Part shown: positions 1-11,607 of the stretch, in pieces
Position numbering within the stretch: the first letter of the stretch is position 1
Layout: every line of letters starts with the position of its first letter
Assembly: GCF_000350225.1 (NCBI RefSeq)
Contig: NW_005179211.1
Coordinates: forward strand, 62,001-126,000
From: Chondrus crispus
Lineage: Eukaryota > Rhodophyta > Florideophyceae > Gigartinales > Gigartinaceae
Direction of reading: 5' to 3'
DNA: 64,000 nt
Notes under the pieces: model-generated
The model's input: only the letters and a program-made list of their open reading frames with translations
The model's database searches: none
What the model was told of the DNA's origin: nothing
Program-made: the position numbers and the translations under genes

Positions 1-550
1 TCAACATCAATTTGTACAGTAGTGTTCTCAAGATATTTAAGATAGTCAGCGCCCTGACGTTTTGCTTCCCGTGACCGATGCTCAGCTATTTTGTTCTGTA
101 TTTGTAACGGTGTTCCACTCTGTGGCAGCTTGGCACTCTTCCCACAATCTGTGGGAGATAATAAAGCTGCACGGAGGTCTCTGTCTTGATAAGGAGCCAG
201 TGTGTCACAACTCAGCCAACCATTAATAACCACCTTTGTCGGCACGAGGTCCCACGCTGTTGCCATCATACACGCCGCACCATAAATCGTCACGGCTTTT
301 TACAGCTTAAATGACTCGCGACACTCGGGGGGTTTCGCCATCCGTACATTGACCTACGCCAGTACGTGATTAACCGACAACCTCCTAAATGCAGCTTTAA
401 ACGATCTTTCAATGGAGGCGTCTACAGGCTGTACCACAGATGTGAGGTTGGGTGGCACAAACTGGGTCTCGGCATTTTAAAGCTGCTGCAATCAATAGCA
501 TGCGCCGAGCAGTTGTCCACTGTGGGAATTGTCCCAGAAAATAATTAAAA
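1..550 (-). pseudogene. pogo/Tigger-type transposase, DDE_1 C-terminal remnant
   Basis: Translating the minus strand from about 550 down to 1 gives a recognisable DDE_1 superfamily endonuclease end. It shows WDNSHSG (the second catalytic Asp region, LDN.xxH in the family), then LTSVVQPVDASIERSFKAAF, matching the family hallmark LPPN.TS..QP.D with the third catalytic Asp, then MATAWDLVPTKVVINGW, matching the conserved AW..V...TI.NCW segment. At least three in-frame stops break it, so it is dead. From about 299 to 1 the frame is open and runs off the window edge. The family normally acts in the nucleus, cutting and pasting DNA at TA sites. Terminal inverted repeats were not found. Pogo versus jerky/Tc5 placement is uncertain. 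Confidence 0.75.
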
Positions 551-574
551 GAAATAGTTTAAACAGATTATTAA

Positions 575-875
575 TGTCTAGAAAAGCCTACCACCGGCTC
601 TTCAAACTCAACCCAACCTCCGGGTAATCGGAGCGATGTTCGTGAAGGATTCTGCGTAGACACGTCTGTTCAAATCTGCCTCCGAGCAGACCCTCGCGCT
701 AGTCGCATGGGACTGTCCGTTATATACTAATTTACTGTAACCCTAAACAAGGCAAGTTCTTTCCTCACGGCGTGATCCATTCACGTGGTGAGGTATATCG
801 CCATATGAGAGACATTATGATAGAAACTTTCACACTGCCATTTTTCCAGAAGTAGAACTTGCCGGAGTCCTGACA
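575..875 (-). repeat. candidate 3' LTR of the copia remnant
   Basis: On the minus strand this 301-bp block starts TGTCAGGACTCC just after the copia RNase H end and finishes with CTAGACA, giving short TGTC...GACA ends. It sits where a 3' LTR should be. No partner LTR or target duplication was found, because the 5' half of the element is missing, so the borders are tentative. Confidence 0.4.
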
Positions 876-883
876 ATCCATTT

Positions 884-2890
884 TCAGACAGTATTGAGGT
901 CGTAACCCGTACCTAGGAGCTTTTCCAAGGCTTCGTTGGGATGTTCTTTTGTCAAACCATCGGCTATGTTGTTTTCAGATGAGACAAGATCGACGTGAGA
1001 TATTTCTTCTCGGTTGTAGCATTGACGCGCAGATGCAATGTCAATCATCAGCCGTTTTTCTGTCGTTGATGACACTTTCGTGATGACGTCAAACATTTGA
1101 AGAGAATCCGTGAACATATGAAGTGGAATCTTCTTCTTAAATATCATTTGGAGGTCATGGCGTAAAATATATGCTCTGTCGAAACCGTCAGCGAAAGCGT
1201 ACACTTCTCCACCAAGAATGGATCTTACAACACGCTTGGACTTTCTACTGTAGTAATCTAAAACATGTGTGCGATTCGACTCATCACATAGAAGGATGAT
1301 GAACCCGAGTTGTGATGACAAATCATCATTTCCAGCAAATGAAGCATCTTCATATACCTTCAGATGAAGCGTCTGCTTGTCCAAGGGGGATATTGGAGGC
1401 ACCTTTCAGGGGTTTTCTGTAAGAACGTGATCGTAGTGTTGAATGCCTTGACCTTTTCCACCCCAAATGTACCTTCAGTCACCTGTGCTGCTTTGTCGAT
1501 GGCACATAATGCGTCGGGCCTTGTGTATCCCACCCAAGCGAATGTGGCTCTGTACGATCGTAATCGTTCGAATGATGCGTCAAGCGGTAACGGCGTTACT
1601 CGTTTTATATAGGCTTTCTGGGATATCACAAAATGTCCGTTGTTCATTGTGGAGATAATCGTTCCAAAGAATTCGAAGTTGTCCCATTCTCGTGGCCTTG
1701 ATTCGAACTTCTGAAGCGTTAGCTCCGTAAGTTCCTGCATCACTTTGTTCCCTGCTAGGCACCCGTCGTCCACGCACATTCCTAAGAGTCCGTCAATGTT
1801 CTCATCGTTGCGTTTGATGTATAGCGACGAGTCGACCGGTAAGGGCACAAGTCCAAGGTCATCTTTGGCATTGTGATCGACGGTGACTCCCCAGTAGTCG
1901 TCTGCGTCGGTCATGCCGTATATTGGCCTAAGCAATTCTAGAATCTCGTTCTGAGCCAACCCAAAATGCTCCATATCTTTCTTTTTGGGAGCAGGAACAC
2001 CTTGCGGGTAAGCTTCTCCTCACTTTGAAGGTAAGCTTGGGTGACGTCGTGTGAAAAGATACGAAATCTTTTGATAGCGGCGACCGAAACTACTATTCTT
2101 GTTGAACTTTGGCGTAAGTTCGTGATGTTATGGACCATGTATGATTTATCCATATCACGATGACCTTGCGCCACATAACGGGCTTTTGCGAGTTCACCAT
2201 CCGTACCTGCGTTCTTGAGGGCAAGCACAAACCGCCCCCCCCAAAATATTCGGTCTCGGGGGTAGAGTTCTCTTCAGGATTACCCTCCAAGTATTCCTTT
2301 TCTCAAGTCCAACAACCTCCTTTCTCATGGCTTTGGCGAATTCCTCTGATTTTGCTCTTGCGTCCGTTTGTTTGATGATTTCAGTCATGAAAACGTCGAG
2401 GTCTGGTGTCGCTTCAATGGGTACTGCGGTTTGCAAAGGAGGGGGCGTACTTTGTAGAGGTGTCAACAATAACTGAGAGCTTTGTGGATTCGCACGGATC
2501 CTAGTTAATATGGTTTCCAAGTCGTCCAGGACATCACTTTGCGGCGGAGGCTCCACAACAGGATTTGAGGTATTCTTGAGATCAGGTGTGACGTCAATTG
2601 TACTGACTGGCGGGGGGGACTCGTAAGCTTTCACCTTGTCTATGGACACTTGGTAGTCGGTACCATCCAAGTCTATGAAACGGCACTTATCCTTTACATC
2701 CAAAACCCTGTACGGCCCAATCTACTTATTCTCAGGTTTCTCCCTGAATATCAGGACACGTGAGCCGATGGGTATATCGGATTGAGCTGCTGACGGTACA
2801 TTCACGCGCAAGGCCCTTGTGACCCTCTCCTTTGCAATGACCCGAGTCATTTCCTTTCGAGCCAAAATAATCGCGTTTTTCACTTACGTT
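884..2890 (-). pseudogene. Ty1/copia pol remnant (integrase end, RT, RNase H)
   Basis: Read from high to low coordinates. At about 2,880-2,840 an NGMAE segment matches the integrase catalytic NG.AE, followed by a C-terminal module (PIGSRVLIFREKPENK, stop, IGPYRVLDV) at about 2,790-2,640. An acidic/proline linker covers 2,640-2,400. The RT (RVT_2) has its N-terminal part at 2,330-1,940 (AKARYVAQGHRDMDKSY; HDVTQAYLQSE) and catalytic CVDDG, the YVDD equivalent, at about 1,780. RNase H lies at 1,360-884 (KVYEDASFAGN; SENNIADGLTKE). Frame changes near 2,200, 1,950 and 1,390 and a TAG at 2,722-2,724 (a Trp position) make it a pseudogene. The gag-integrase half is absent; GC-rich repeats abut it. 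Confidence 0.85.
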
Positions 2891-2939
2891 TTTTTCTCGG
2901 CCATTCCATTGGCCAGGCCGCGATCCGCCACCACTCCTT

Positions 2940-3535
2940 CGGAGCACCTCGCGTATCTCCATCCCCCCAGCTCGTGTGTTCCTCGCCGCTCGCTGTCTGC
3001 CCTTTCGCCGCTCGCTCGCTACTGCTTTTGCTGCCGCTCGCCCGCCGCTGCCCTCGCCGCCGCTCGCTCGCCACTACCCTCGCCGCCGCTCGCTCGGTGC
3101 TGCCTTTGTCGCTGCTCGCTCGACGCTGCCTCACCGCCGCCACCCACCGCTCAACCCGTTGTCTGGCCTGCGCTGCCGCTGCGCCGCTCCCCTGCTGTCC
3201 GGGCTGCGCCGCCGCCGCTGCGCCGCGCCCGCCGCTCCGGCTATTGGCTGGCCTACGCCGCCTCTGCCTCGTCACCGCGCCGCCGCCCGCCGCTTCTCGC
3301 CGTAGCCCCGCTGCTGCGCCGCCGCCACCCGCCGCTGTCTGGCCTGCGCCGCCGCTGCGCCCCGCCGCCCCCTGCTGTCCGGGCCGCGGCGCCGCTGCCC
3401 CGCCGCCACGCCACCCCGCCGCAAATTGAGCTGTACAGCCTGAGCCGCTGCTGCTAGTGCCCGCCGCTCCGGCTGCTGCCTGGCCTACGCCGCCGCTGCC
3501 TCGTTGCCGCGCCGCCGCCCGCCGGGCAACAAAAA
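2940..3535. repeat. GC-rich degenerate tandem repeats
   Basis: The block is built from CGCTCGCTCG.C.CTGCC.TCGCCGC-type units of about 26 bp (about five copies, roughly 2,985-3,150). They are followed by longer imperfect repeats containing GTCTGGCCTGCGC and GGCCTACGCCGCC. A stretch of about 60 bp near 3,233-3,290 recurs near 3,460-3,520. Open frames of 100-220 codons exist on both strands here, but they encode only Ala/Arg/Pro/Gly-rich text and are explained by composition. It joins the copia remnant on its low side and a pogo element on its high side. Confidence 0.7.
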
Positions 3536-3667
3536 GTACATTAGGGACATGCATAGCCGCTTCGAACTAGCAATAAACCAATGAAAACAAGTCCATTTAC
3601 CGATCATTACAAAAATTGGTCATTTAATCTATCATATCTTGGGCACCGTGGCCCAGCACAGGTCAAA

Positions 3668-5893
3668 TTAAGGGCCCATATTCACAGCGCGTTGTGCTCG
3701 TTGGCGAGCAATCATCCGCCTGACGTCACGGGTCTCATGGCAGCGAGCACGCCTGCTAACGCGTTCCGGACGAAGCTGGAAGAGACGACGGCTCTCGGCA
3801 GGGGTGTCATTCGTGTCGTCAGATTTCTCCCTTCTCGCCACAGTACCCAGACTCCTGCTCGCACGTCGTTCGGCGCGCAATTTAAGTGCGTCGATGACTG
3901 CATCGGAAGTCAGATGCGCACCGCTTGTGGTACTTATGCGAATAGTTCCTTCCCGTTCCACATCAGCGTCAAAAAGCAGACTGCGACGGCTACGCATAAA
4001 GATCTCCAACAATGACTCCAATGTAACATCCGTGGTACACTGTCCTTGCGGCCTTTCGGCCTCGTAAAATTGCAAGTGCCCAAGCGCGCTAATCGACGTA
4101 CCTCTAACAGCCGGATCCCAAATTCCACACTTCTGAAAACCGCTGGCGACATTACTGACAGTCACAGCATATGACAAAGCAAATCTGAGCATATCAACTA
4201 CATCAAAAACATCAATTACGCGTTTGTTGACGGCCCTAGCGTGAACTTCACGCTGAATATACGACTTGAACGGCCCATAAACAGTCACGTGCAATGGTTG
4301 TAGCACATGCGACGTATGGACTGGGATTCTGATAACATACACGCGGTTGTCCTTGAGAAACTGAAGAACACAGTGTTGGATATGGCAGCCATAGCCATCA
4401 AACAACAAAAGCATGTTTTGTCCTGCTTCGCGCAAATTTGCTGTCTCGGCGACAAAGTTCTTTGCCTAGTCAAAAAAGATAGAAGAGTCAACACCGCCAG
4501 ACTCTCTCTGATAAAAGTAGCATGCTGGCAGGTAACTGTGCACTGTTTCAATAGTGCCTCTGAATTTTCGGTAATGCGGTTGCTTGCCAGGAAACACTAT
4601 GACGTGTTTGAAATTTTCTCCAGCTGCGTTCACAACGCACATGACGGTGACACGTTCCAAGTTGCCACGTGTACGAACCAATGTACTTATGATGTTGCTC
4701 CTTTGAGCATACCCAATTCCTTTCGGCAGGCTTTTTCCAGTCATGTTTCTGAATGAAACACCAGATTCGTCTACATTGAATATGAAACGGGGGTCATGAA
4801 CATTGTAGCGGTCCATAGCTGCTTGGACTCTGGCTATGTGCTCTGCCACTGTAAGAATTATGAAGTATAAGGCGTTTCCAGTCTAATCTAGAATTATCGG
4901 GAACTGTTGAGGACGTGTAAGCAACGGCGCTGTACTGCGCTGTACCTTGCTGTCAGCCCGCACGCGGGTTACAACCTTAATTCGCCAACGCATCTAGCGC
5001 ACAGTATCCTTGCTGTAATGGTTACATTTAGTGTAACTACTGCCTAACACGTAGTTTTATTGGTAGTTGTGTATTTTGCTGAGCTGTATAGGTTTTCACC
5101 AGAGCTACTAAGCCACGGTTTCCTGTACCAGCTTAGATTTTAGAACTCTATAAAAGGCTGAGTTCGTGTGGACTTAGAGGACGAGCCTCACCCATTATCA
5201 ACGGAACATCAACGATTATCAAAGAGAAGTACTTCCTCAGAACAAACTAGCCGATCTAGTGTTCACCTCGGACAGGCTGTCCCCCACGCACATCGGGGGG
5301 TACCTTCGGACATCGGCAAGTAGGTGTCCAATCCGAGTTTCATTTTAAAGGGGTGCTCCCGACGAGCACTAATCAAGCTATCTAATCAGCTTAACAGTGT
5401 AACAGCTGTGAGGTGGGGTTTTTGCCACAGTACGATGAGTAACAGCTTCAATCCGGCGACTCTCAATCGCCCGTACAGAACACACGGCCAATGATTGATT
5501 GCGATGTAGGAAGCCGCGTAACCAGGCATGAGATGGGAGACATTTTTGACGGTTGAAACGTGAATCCGGCTTATTCTTTATGATATGATATGCCAGCTGT
5601 CTGAGCCCTAGCTTGGTCAATGGCGTGTTTAAATCTAAGAAGTGTTTGGCGGCTTGAGCCACGACTTCTTGTTCTTGTTTGCTCAGTTTGGGCCGTCTGC
5701 CTCTCGGTGTGAGCTTCAGTTTGATCTCGGACGGGGCGATCGGTTGGCTTTCCGGCGCATCTCGGAGCCAGGCAGCACAAGCTCGCCGTAAGGTTGTGAA
5801 AGGGATACCTGAATAAGCAGCAGCCTTAGAAAGGGGCACAGAGTCATTAAGGTGAGCAAAGAGGGCCCTCTGAAAGGTTGAAAGGTCCCTCAT
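3668..5893 (-). pseudogene. pogo-family transposase, interrupted
   Basis: The N-terminal half (5,893-5,423) has an HTH_psq-like segment (PLSKAAAYSGIPFTTLRRA, residues about 18-40) and a CENP-B/Tc5-type HTH (LPSHAWLRGFLHRNQSLAV). After a 573-bp insertion the frame resumes at 4,849 with FIFNVDESGVSF (first catalytic Asp), MLLLFDGYGCH (second Asp) and SHVLQPLHVTVYGPFK. In the last motif the family's third catalytic Asp is His (CAC). A TAG at 4,466-4,468 also interrupts the frame. It would have acted as a cut-and-paste transposase. The insertion, nonsense codon and lost triad residue make it inactive. Ends and TIRs were not resolved. Confidence 0.85.
4850..5422 (+). mobile_element. 573-bp insertion in pogo transposase, possibly a solo LTR
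   Basis: The transposase frame is split by 573 bp flanked by TGCCAC on both sides (4,844-4,849 and 5,423-5,428). Both halves lie in the same frame, and removing the insert plus one flank copy gives an uninterrupted reading. The insert has no ORF, contains TATAAAAG near 5,149, and contains an LTR-like TGTTGAGGAC at 4,905, so a solo LTR or another small element is likely. The ends (TGTAAG... and ...GGGTTTTT) are not the usual TG...CA. A spliced intron was considered, but GT-AG choices do not restore the frame. Confidence 0.55.
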
Positions 5894-5989
5894 TGCATAT
5901 CGAGAAACGACAACAGGGGAATGGTAGCTGTTGGATGGATTTATCAGGGAACTCTTTTACTTTTGAGGCTAATTTAACGTCTACTTGTC

Positions 5990-6711
5990 ATAAGAGTTGG
6001 TCGGTGCACATCCTGCGCTGAAAAAGGCCGGCTTGTATTGCGATAAGAGCGTTTTGGTTCCCATGGCGGGATCGTTTTGTTACGTCTGTTCCAGCGAAGC
6101 ACGTGAGAGGAGGTACTAACCAGTCTGAAAGTTGGTAAAATTTAAGAAACCGAATTAACTTCAGAGACCAGTTTATGTATACCATGGTTACCCACTGTAC
6201 GTGAAGAGAATGAGCGATACAGTACAGCTACCCCATCTGTATTCATGAGATCTGTCGGGCTTGCTGTGCAACATAATCGGCGCAACCTTGATCTGGCATC
6301 CTCTGCGAATTGGGCGTCATGCATGCCGTTCTGTCCTCGAGGTTTAAAACTTGCTAAGTGCTTCCGATCCATAGAGTTATGACACCAATGCTTGCTACCT
6401 TTAAATGCTTTCAAAGAGAACATTTTATCCTCCAAAAGAGCTCTTTCTGGTTGGCTCTCGATAGTTACCAATTTGGTTTCCAATTTAGTTACGATCTCGT
6501 CTCGGATCTCCAAGGCAATCTTGCGTATGACATCTTCTCTAAAGATAGACTCACCTCGTAAGTAGTTAATCCTTCTTCGGATGTAGGTATTCACTGCTTG
6601 ATCTAGTTCTGGGTGATCGCATTTTCTACTTGTTTTCCGTTTCTTGTTGCTTTTAAGTGACTCATCAATCTGCATAATGGCGGAGGCTGTGGTATAATTG
6701 CCGACGACTAC
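5990..6711 (-). pseudogene. Tc5/pogo-type transposase N-terminal fragment
   Basis: From 6,711 downward the protein has a basic N-terminus (SNKKRKTSRKCDHPELDQAV), a helical segment, then FKGSKHWCHNSMDRKHLASF, resembling the HTH_Tnp_Tc5/CENPB DNA-binding domain. LMNTDGVAVLYRSFSSRTVG follows, resembling the first-Asp segment N.DETGL..R..P.RT with the Glu replaced. A second short piece in another frame continues to about 5,990. The DDE core is missing. The fragment is cut on its upstream side by LTR C, which begins at 6,712. Confidence 0.6.
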
Positions 6712-7317
6712 TGTATACATTAGATTTGCAATTAGATCTATATCTCGCTGTAAGGTACGGACCTTACAACGTGCGCGCGCGCATATCTTACAGCGCGCGC
6801 GCCAGTACACGTGTACAACACGTGTGCTGTCAGCCCGATGGCTGACAGTATTACAGTGCGGGACGACGCGCACTGGTACAGTATCACGGTACTGTACTAT
6901 AGTATGATAACTTCGACTTGTGTATCAAATAGGAGGAAGGGCGCCGGCGGGAGAGGACCAAGGAGGCTTGGTTACGATCAACGACCGCGGCGCAACCCTT
7001 CAGCTTACTCTAATTAGCGCGACACCTTCGCACGCCTTTTAGTTAGGGACCGGCACGGGTCGGGTTGCGCGACACGCGAGGGAGCCGGGATCTGCCTCCG
7101 CCCGTCAGCGTTGGTACGTCACCCAGCGCTGCTCCGGGGCGTCGAGGCCTCGATCCGCTCGTGCGTGCGCGCGACCTACCCCGACCTGCTCTACCACACT
7201 GCTACCGGGCCCGTGCCCGGTTCCGTGAGCAGGAGGAGTCCCCCGTCTTCCGCCGATCAAGTGTCACCGTCGAACTGTTACCCACACCCCTCTGCCGCTG
7301 GGGGTGTTTATGCTACA
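6712..7317 (+). repeat. LTR of chromovirus fragment C (family A)
   Basis: This is a 606-bp LTR, TGTATACATTAG...TGCTACA, colinear with the LTRs of element A read in their own orientation. Shared parts are the AT-rich start, the palindrome cluster, and the CGTCACCCAG..CTCCGGGGCGTC block. It is followed at once by the same GTGGTCTCCCGACCTAG leader as A. It inserted into the Tc5-type fragment. Its 3' partner LTR is not in the window. Confidence 0.8.
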
Positions 7318-7646
7318 GTGGTCTCCCGACCTAGAAGACCCTCACAGATCGACACGAGAAGATCGTCGATTTCCTCCGCGTCCGAACGCGTTGAGATGAG
7401 CCAGGAGTACGAACCTTCCATCCGCTCCGAAGCGGCGGACCCGAGGCCGGCTGCTATGCAAGCCACATCCGCCACGTCAAGCGACGGCGACGCAGGTCCT
7501 CGAGACTGCGAACCGTCACCCGAGTCCTCCGAAGAACGGGCGTCGGCGATGTTTGAACGTATAGCAGAATACATCGAAGAAGTACTTACTTCGCTCCGGA
7601 TAGACGTATCCGACGCCGTGTACACTCGTTGTATGTCCAAACTCCG
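7318..7646 (+). pseudogene. element C leader and gag N-terminus
   Basis: The leader carries GTGGTCTCCCGACCTAGAAG directly after the LTR. An ATG at 7,396 opens MSQEYEPSIRSEAADPR, clearly homologous to the gag start of element A (MSGEYPTSIRSEPADVR). Both continue DGDAGPR(D/E)..EPSP and RIAEY(I/M)E(E/D)V.TSLRIDVSD. After about 84 codons the frame runs into LTR D at 7,647, so only the gag start is left. Confidence 0.8.
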
Positions 7647-8774
7647 TGTGGCGCAATGCGCCTGGTAGGCACTGGGCCAGGTCGGAGACCCTCACGGCCC
7701 GAAAACAAACAAACAATCGAAACAAACAAAGTCGCCGGCGGCGCAATGCCACGGAGTGTTCGTAGCTCCCTTTCCCTTTATGCGGGCTTGCGGCCCGCGG
7801 TAGCTCAAATCCCTAAAAGGGGGGGCAAAGGAAGAAAAGCCCGGCCCGGGATTATAGGTGTGGTAAAGACTTGAAAAAGGGAAATGCTCGACGAGTGCGG
7901 GGTGACTAGGCAGACCGAACCCGCTGGGTCGTAAAGCCAATGCTCGTGGAGCGCCTTGATACCTTATACCCTTGATAAGGCCTTCGACGGGGACGTCGCA
8001 ACGTAGCCCGTCGGGAAAGAAGAAAACGTAGCAGCGCTACATCCTCGTACTGCCCGATGGCAAAGTACGAACACCTGATCGGTCGTAACCAGATTCCGAT
8101 GGAACCAACGCTATCTTATATAGGAGATAAGATCTTCGTCGAAGACGTCGTCGCAACAGCCTCCGACGGAACAGACACAATAACGCTATACTTTCGTACT
8201 GCCCGATGGCCAAGTACCAACACCGGATCGGTCGCAACCAGATTTCGATGGAACCAACTCTGAGAAAAGCACCACTGGTGCACCAACACAGAAGCCTGAT
8301 GGGTAATGACGTCACGTTGCGGATCGCAATCCTACAAGGTGGGACCAACTCAAGATTAAGGGAAATTAGGATAGGGAAATAAAGGATAGGGAAATAAAGG
8401 AAAAAGAAAGGGGACCCCCGAGCGCTGAAGGATGCCGTAGGCTTAGGTAAAAGGGAGCGTCTTGGTAGAGACGGACTTCGACCAAGGCGACATTCAACTC
8501 CGGCAACTCGGGTTTCCTTCACTGACTTGGTGGCCAAGGGGCATGAGTATATATCGCCCCGCCGGAGACACTACAGTAGCTCGTGGCTCTAGATCCTAGA
8601 TCTAATCTACTGTCAGCTAAATTAATGGTAACTAATTAACTAAATAATAATAATAATTAAAATAAACTGTGCAATTATTCACACGTGTGTCCCCCAATCT
8701 CGGACTACAGTATTCGCATTCCATCTTAGTTTCTTTTCCCCTCACCCCCTTATGCAACTCCTTATTGCACTACA
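7647..8774 (-). repeat. LTR D (family B), no target duplication
   Basis: This is a complete LTR in minus orientation, 1,128 bp, with ends TGTGGCGCAA...TTGCACTACA that match the family B LTR ends. Left flank CTCCG belongs to element C gag; right flank GTACC belongs to element E pol. The flanks differ, so it is not a simple solo LTR. A duplication of about 75 bp (copies starting near 8,045 and 8,194, each with CGTACTGCCCGATGGC) makes it longer than the 936-bp B LTRs. Confidence 0.8.
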
Positions 8775-9380
8775 GTACCGCTACGGAACCTAAACATAAG
8801 TTGGCACAAGTTACCACAGGTCCGTACCCAGTAATACGGTTGTCATCACCATCAGTGATCAGGACGAATGCTTTTTACGAGATCGAGTAAAACTGGCCCC
8901 AAGTCCGATGGAACACGCGCCGATATCAGGTCTAGGACAGGCCCTACAGTTCCTCAGGGGTCGCAAGGAGAACCAGGAACGCGACGCGCTGGAGAGTGAG
9001 GATGGTCCTCACACGCGCGCGCTGACGTCAGAAGACGAGGAAATTTAGTTAGTCAAAATTTGTCGGCGGAGATATCGCAAGACTTACAAAAGATATTTAA
9101 TTCAGGAAAGTTAGAGGTGTCGGAGGATCTTCAGGAGGAGGAATAAAGTAACCCCGGATGAGAGGGAGAGGAGACGGATGCTGAGTACGTGATAAAGAAG
9201 ATCATCGATCATGGGTATCAAGATGAGGAATCACCCCTCAAAGTGAAATGGTATGGATATGGGACGAAGGACGCGACGTGGGAACCGATGGCTCACCTAC
9301 GGCGCCGCGCAGCTGTGAGATATTTTCGAAGGAAGAAGTTATCATTGCCGCCGCAAGTCGCGAGCGCCCAAGCTGGGTAA
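8775..9380 (+). pseudogene. element E integrase C-terminus and chromodomain
   Basis: The sequence is colinear with the pol end of element B (about 35,370-35,993). It has a GPY/F-type module (ACCACAGGTCCGTACCCAGT, the TGPY.V region) near 8,812 and an acidic spacer with stops. A chromodomain lies at 9,189-9,370 with KWYGYGTKDATWEP (in B, RWYGYTIEDATWEP). Chromodomains on integrase are known to guide insertion toward particular chromatin. Upstream pol is missing; the piece begins exactly at the edge of LTR D. Confidence 0.8.
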
Positions 9381-11335
9381 CCCCCGTTGGGATGTTGTCG
9401 GGCTGGAAGTAGTACTGGGAGACACAACGCGAAGACAGGAAGTAATTGTACTCACAAGAGTCGGGACCGCAGAAAGTATAGGGATGGAGAGAGGAAATGA
9501 GACGGGCAATTTTGCCTTGACCGCTGCGTATGAAGAGAGCGACGAACGCCGCCCTGTCAGGAAATGAGGAAGGTATTACAGTCTCGGGTGGAGACAATGC
9601 GCAAATTACGTATGATCACGCGTCGCAGTGGTCCGCGAGCGGATGTGGGACACAGGAGATGACGCGAAAACTTAACCCACATCAAGAGGAAAGGAGTTGC
9701 TGGAGATTTGTTGTCGCCGGCAACAGTCGACAATACAAACACCGAAGTCGATCCGCACCCAAGCCCGGTCACCCGGGCAGGACGCTTACTACGCCCGACA
9801 AACCGACGGCCTAACACTCCTTGAGGGGGTAGAATTCCTGTCGACGACAGGCCCGTAGTTATGAGGAGGAATGCTCACCGAGGTCCCTGCATCAACATCA
9901 ATCGACCCCGCTCCTCTCCCCTATCTCTTATGCGCGAGTGACTCAAACGCCTCGATTCGTAACGAACCGTCACATGTTTTCTAGGGTATTTCACTCCTTT
10001 CTGTTTATTTTTTTCTGCTTCACTCCTATTTATTATGTGAAGACAGGAACAAGACCCCGCATCGTAGACGTCGATCAGCAAGCCCGTCGTCGAGAAGTGG
10101 AATTTCGTTGCACAAGTGAGGACGGTGACCGTCGGATAGCCAGCAGCGTGAACCACCCGGAAAAGTTCGCGAGTTAGCAGACGAATCTATACTGCACGGA
10201 GTGGGCAAATTGTTTCGTCTTTTTTGTTTTTTCTATCAGCGGCGAGAATCTGCTCGAAGTCGTCTTCGAGGAGGCCAACCGCTTTTTCTCAGTTGTCCAG
10301 TCTGCTTCTGTCTCAATCTCTGTTTCGTTTTTGTTCTCATTTTCTTTTCTTTTTTAGCTTGTGACGTCGACGACACAACAGCACGGCCTACACTGATCCG
10401 CAAGTCTATATGAACTAGAGGAAAGCGAAGAGGAGGTTCATCGAGAAGAAAAAAGAGGGTATTAACGACGTAATGCACGTTAACCCGATCCGCGAACGCT
10501 TGATCCGCCTGACGGACTGACGAGGAAATTCTTTTTCTGTGTTATGAACGGATGTGCGACGCACGGGTCACACCCCAGAAACCGGACCAAAACTTTTGAA
10601 GGTCCAATCGAAGGGAGACCCTCATTAATTACCTTTCGTCGATCCCTCGACGTTACTATGTTTTTATACGACGAGGGACATCACTAGCCATACGGAGCAG
10701 CACACGTCTGCAAGCGAAATGTTTTGACGGAAACTCCAGCGGAATTTTCTGACTCCCCGGTATGGTGACTTTGCCACCGACATTGTTACACAAGCTCGTT
10801 CCCCGCGTAGCTAGTAGCGAGGAAGAGACCGGGTACCTGGTCGAAACGAAAATTGTCGACTGCTGTCAAGACGGAGCAGCTGGAAAGCCTAAGAGATTTA
10901 TGTCGCGATCGCTGTGGGCAATATCAAGGAGTGTCGAAGGAAGATGTATGGTGCGTGTAAGCGATGCGAGAGTGCATGGAGGTTGTTGGAGACTCGCGGC
11001 GCGGGTTCAGAAATCACGAAGACGACACCCGATCCAAGTGGTGCAGTCGCTGGATTGACCCACGCGTGGGGATATCGAAACAGGGGATACTCTCCCAGCC
11101 CGCACGACGAGAAATCGGGATGCGGAGAGGACGAGGTTGGTCATGGAGATTGTGAGCTCACCTTCGAAGACGTCGTCTCATACAATCCCTTTCCCCGACG
11201 GAGGAGATTTGTGACCGCACTACTCATACCAGACTTAAGAGCGTCGCATCACCCACATATAATGTTTGCCACAATGGGGCCAACTACAACCATGAGGAAG
11301 AATACCATACTCTTCCTTTTGAACACGCTAGCGTC
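9381..11335 (+). other. element E region downstream of pol, no convincing gene
   Basis: About 2 kb between the chromodomain and a partial LTR. It contains pyrimidine tracts ending in AG (about 9,985-10,025 and 10,310-10,357), like those in the same position of element B. Small open frames (up to about 170 codons near 10,914-11,438) resemble nothing I know and are probably chance. No antisense ORF comparable to those in A and B is visible. Confidence 0.5.
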
Positions 11336-11607
11336 GCTTTCTTTTTCGAGAGTCCTCTCCTTTATCTGTTCAATTTACTTACCACACTTATTGAACCCGG
11401 ACCGGGCTTTTTCCTTTGCCCCCCCTCCAGGTATCTGAGATACCGCGGGCCGCAAAACCCACATAAAGGGAAAGGGAGCTCCGGCCACTCCGTGGCATTG
11501 CGCCGCCGGCTGCTTTGGCTGGTTTGTGTGTTTCGTTTGTTTTGTTTGTTTTAGAATGCGTTGGGCCGTCGTCCTTGCCCACCGCCTACCAGTTGAATTG
11601 CGCCACA
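11336..11607 (+). repeat. element E, 3' part of a family B LTR
   Basis: About 270 bp match the last quarter of the family B LTR in plus orientation: CCGGGCTTTTTCCTTTGCCC, GGGCCGCAAA.CC, CACTCCGT, a (GTTT)n-like stretch, and the end TTGCGCCACA. It is inverted relative to LTR D and roughly 20% different from it, so the two do not come from one insertion. The 5' border was not found. Confidence 0.65.

Noticed and set aside
2819-3554. Ala/Arg/Pro-rich frames on both strands (212, 224 and 151 codons)
   Set aside because: Explained by CGC/GCC tandem repeats, with no domain and equal openness on both strands.
4850-5422. Intron in the pogo transposase
   Set aside because: A good acceptor (TTCTTACAG) exists, but available GT donors do not give an open joined frame, while the TGCCAC flanks fit an insertion.
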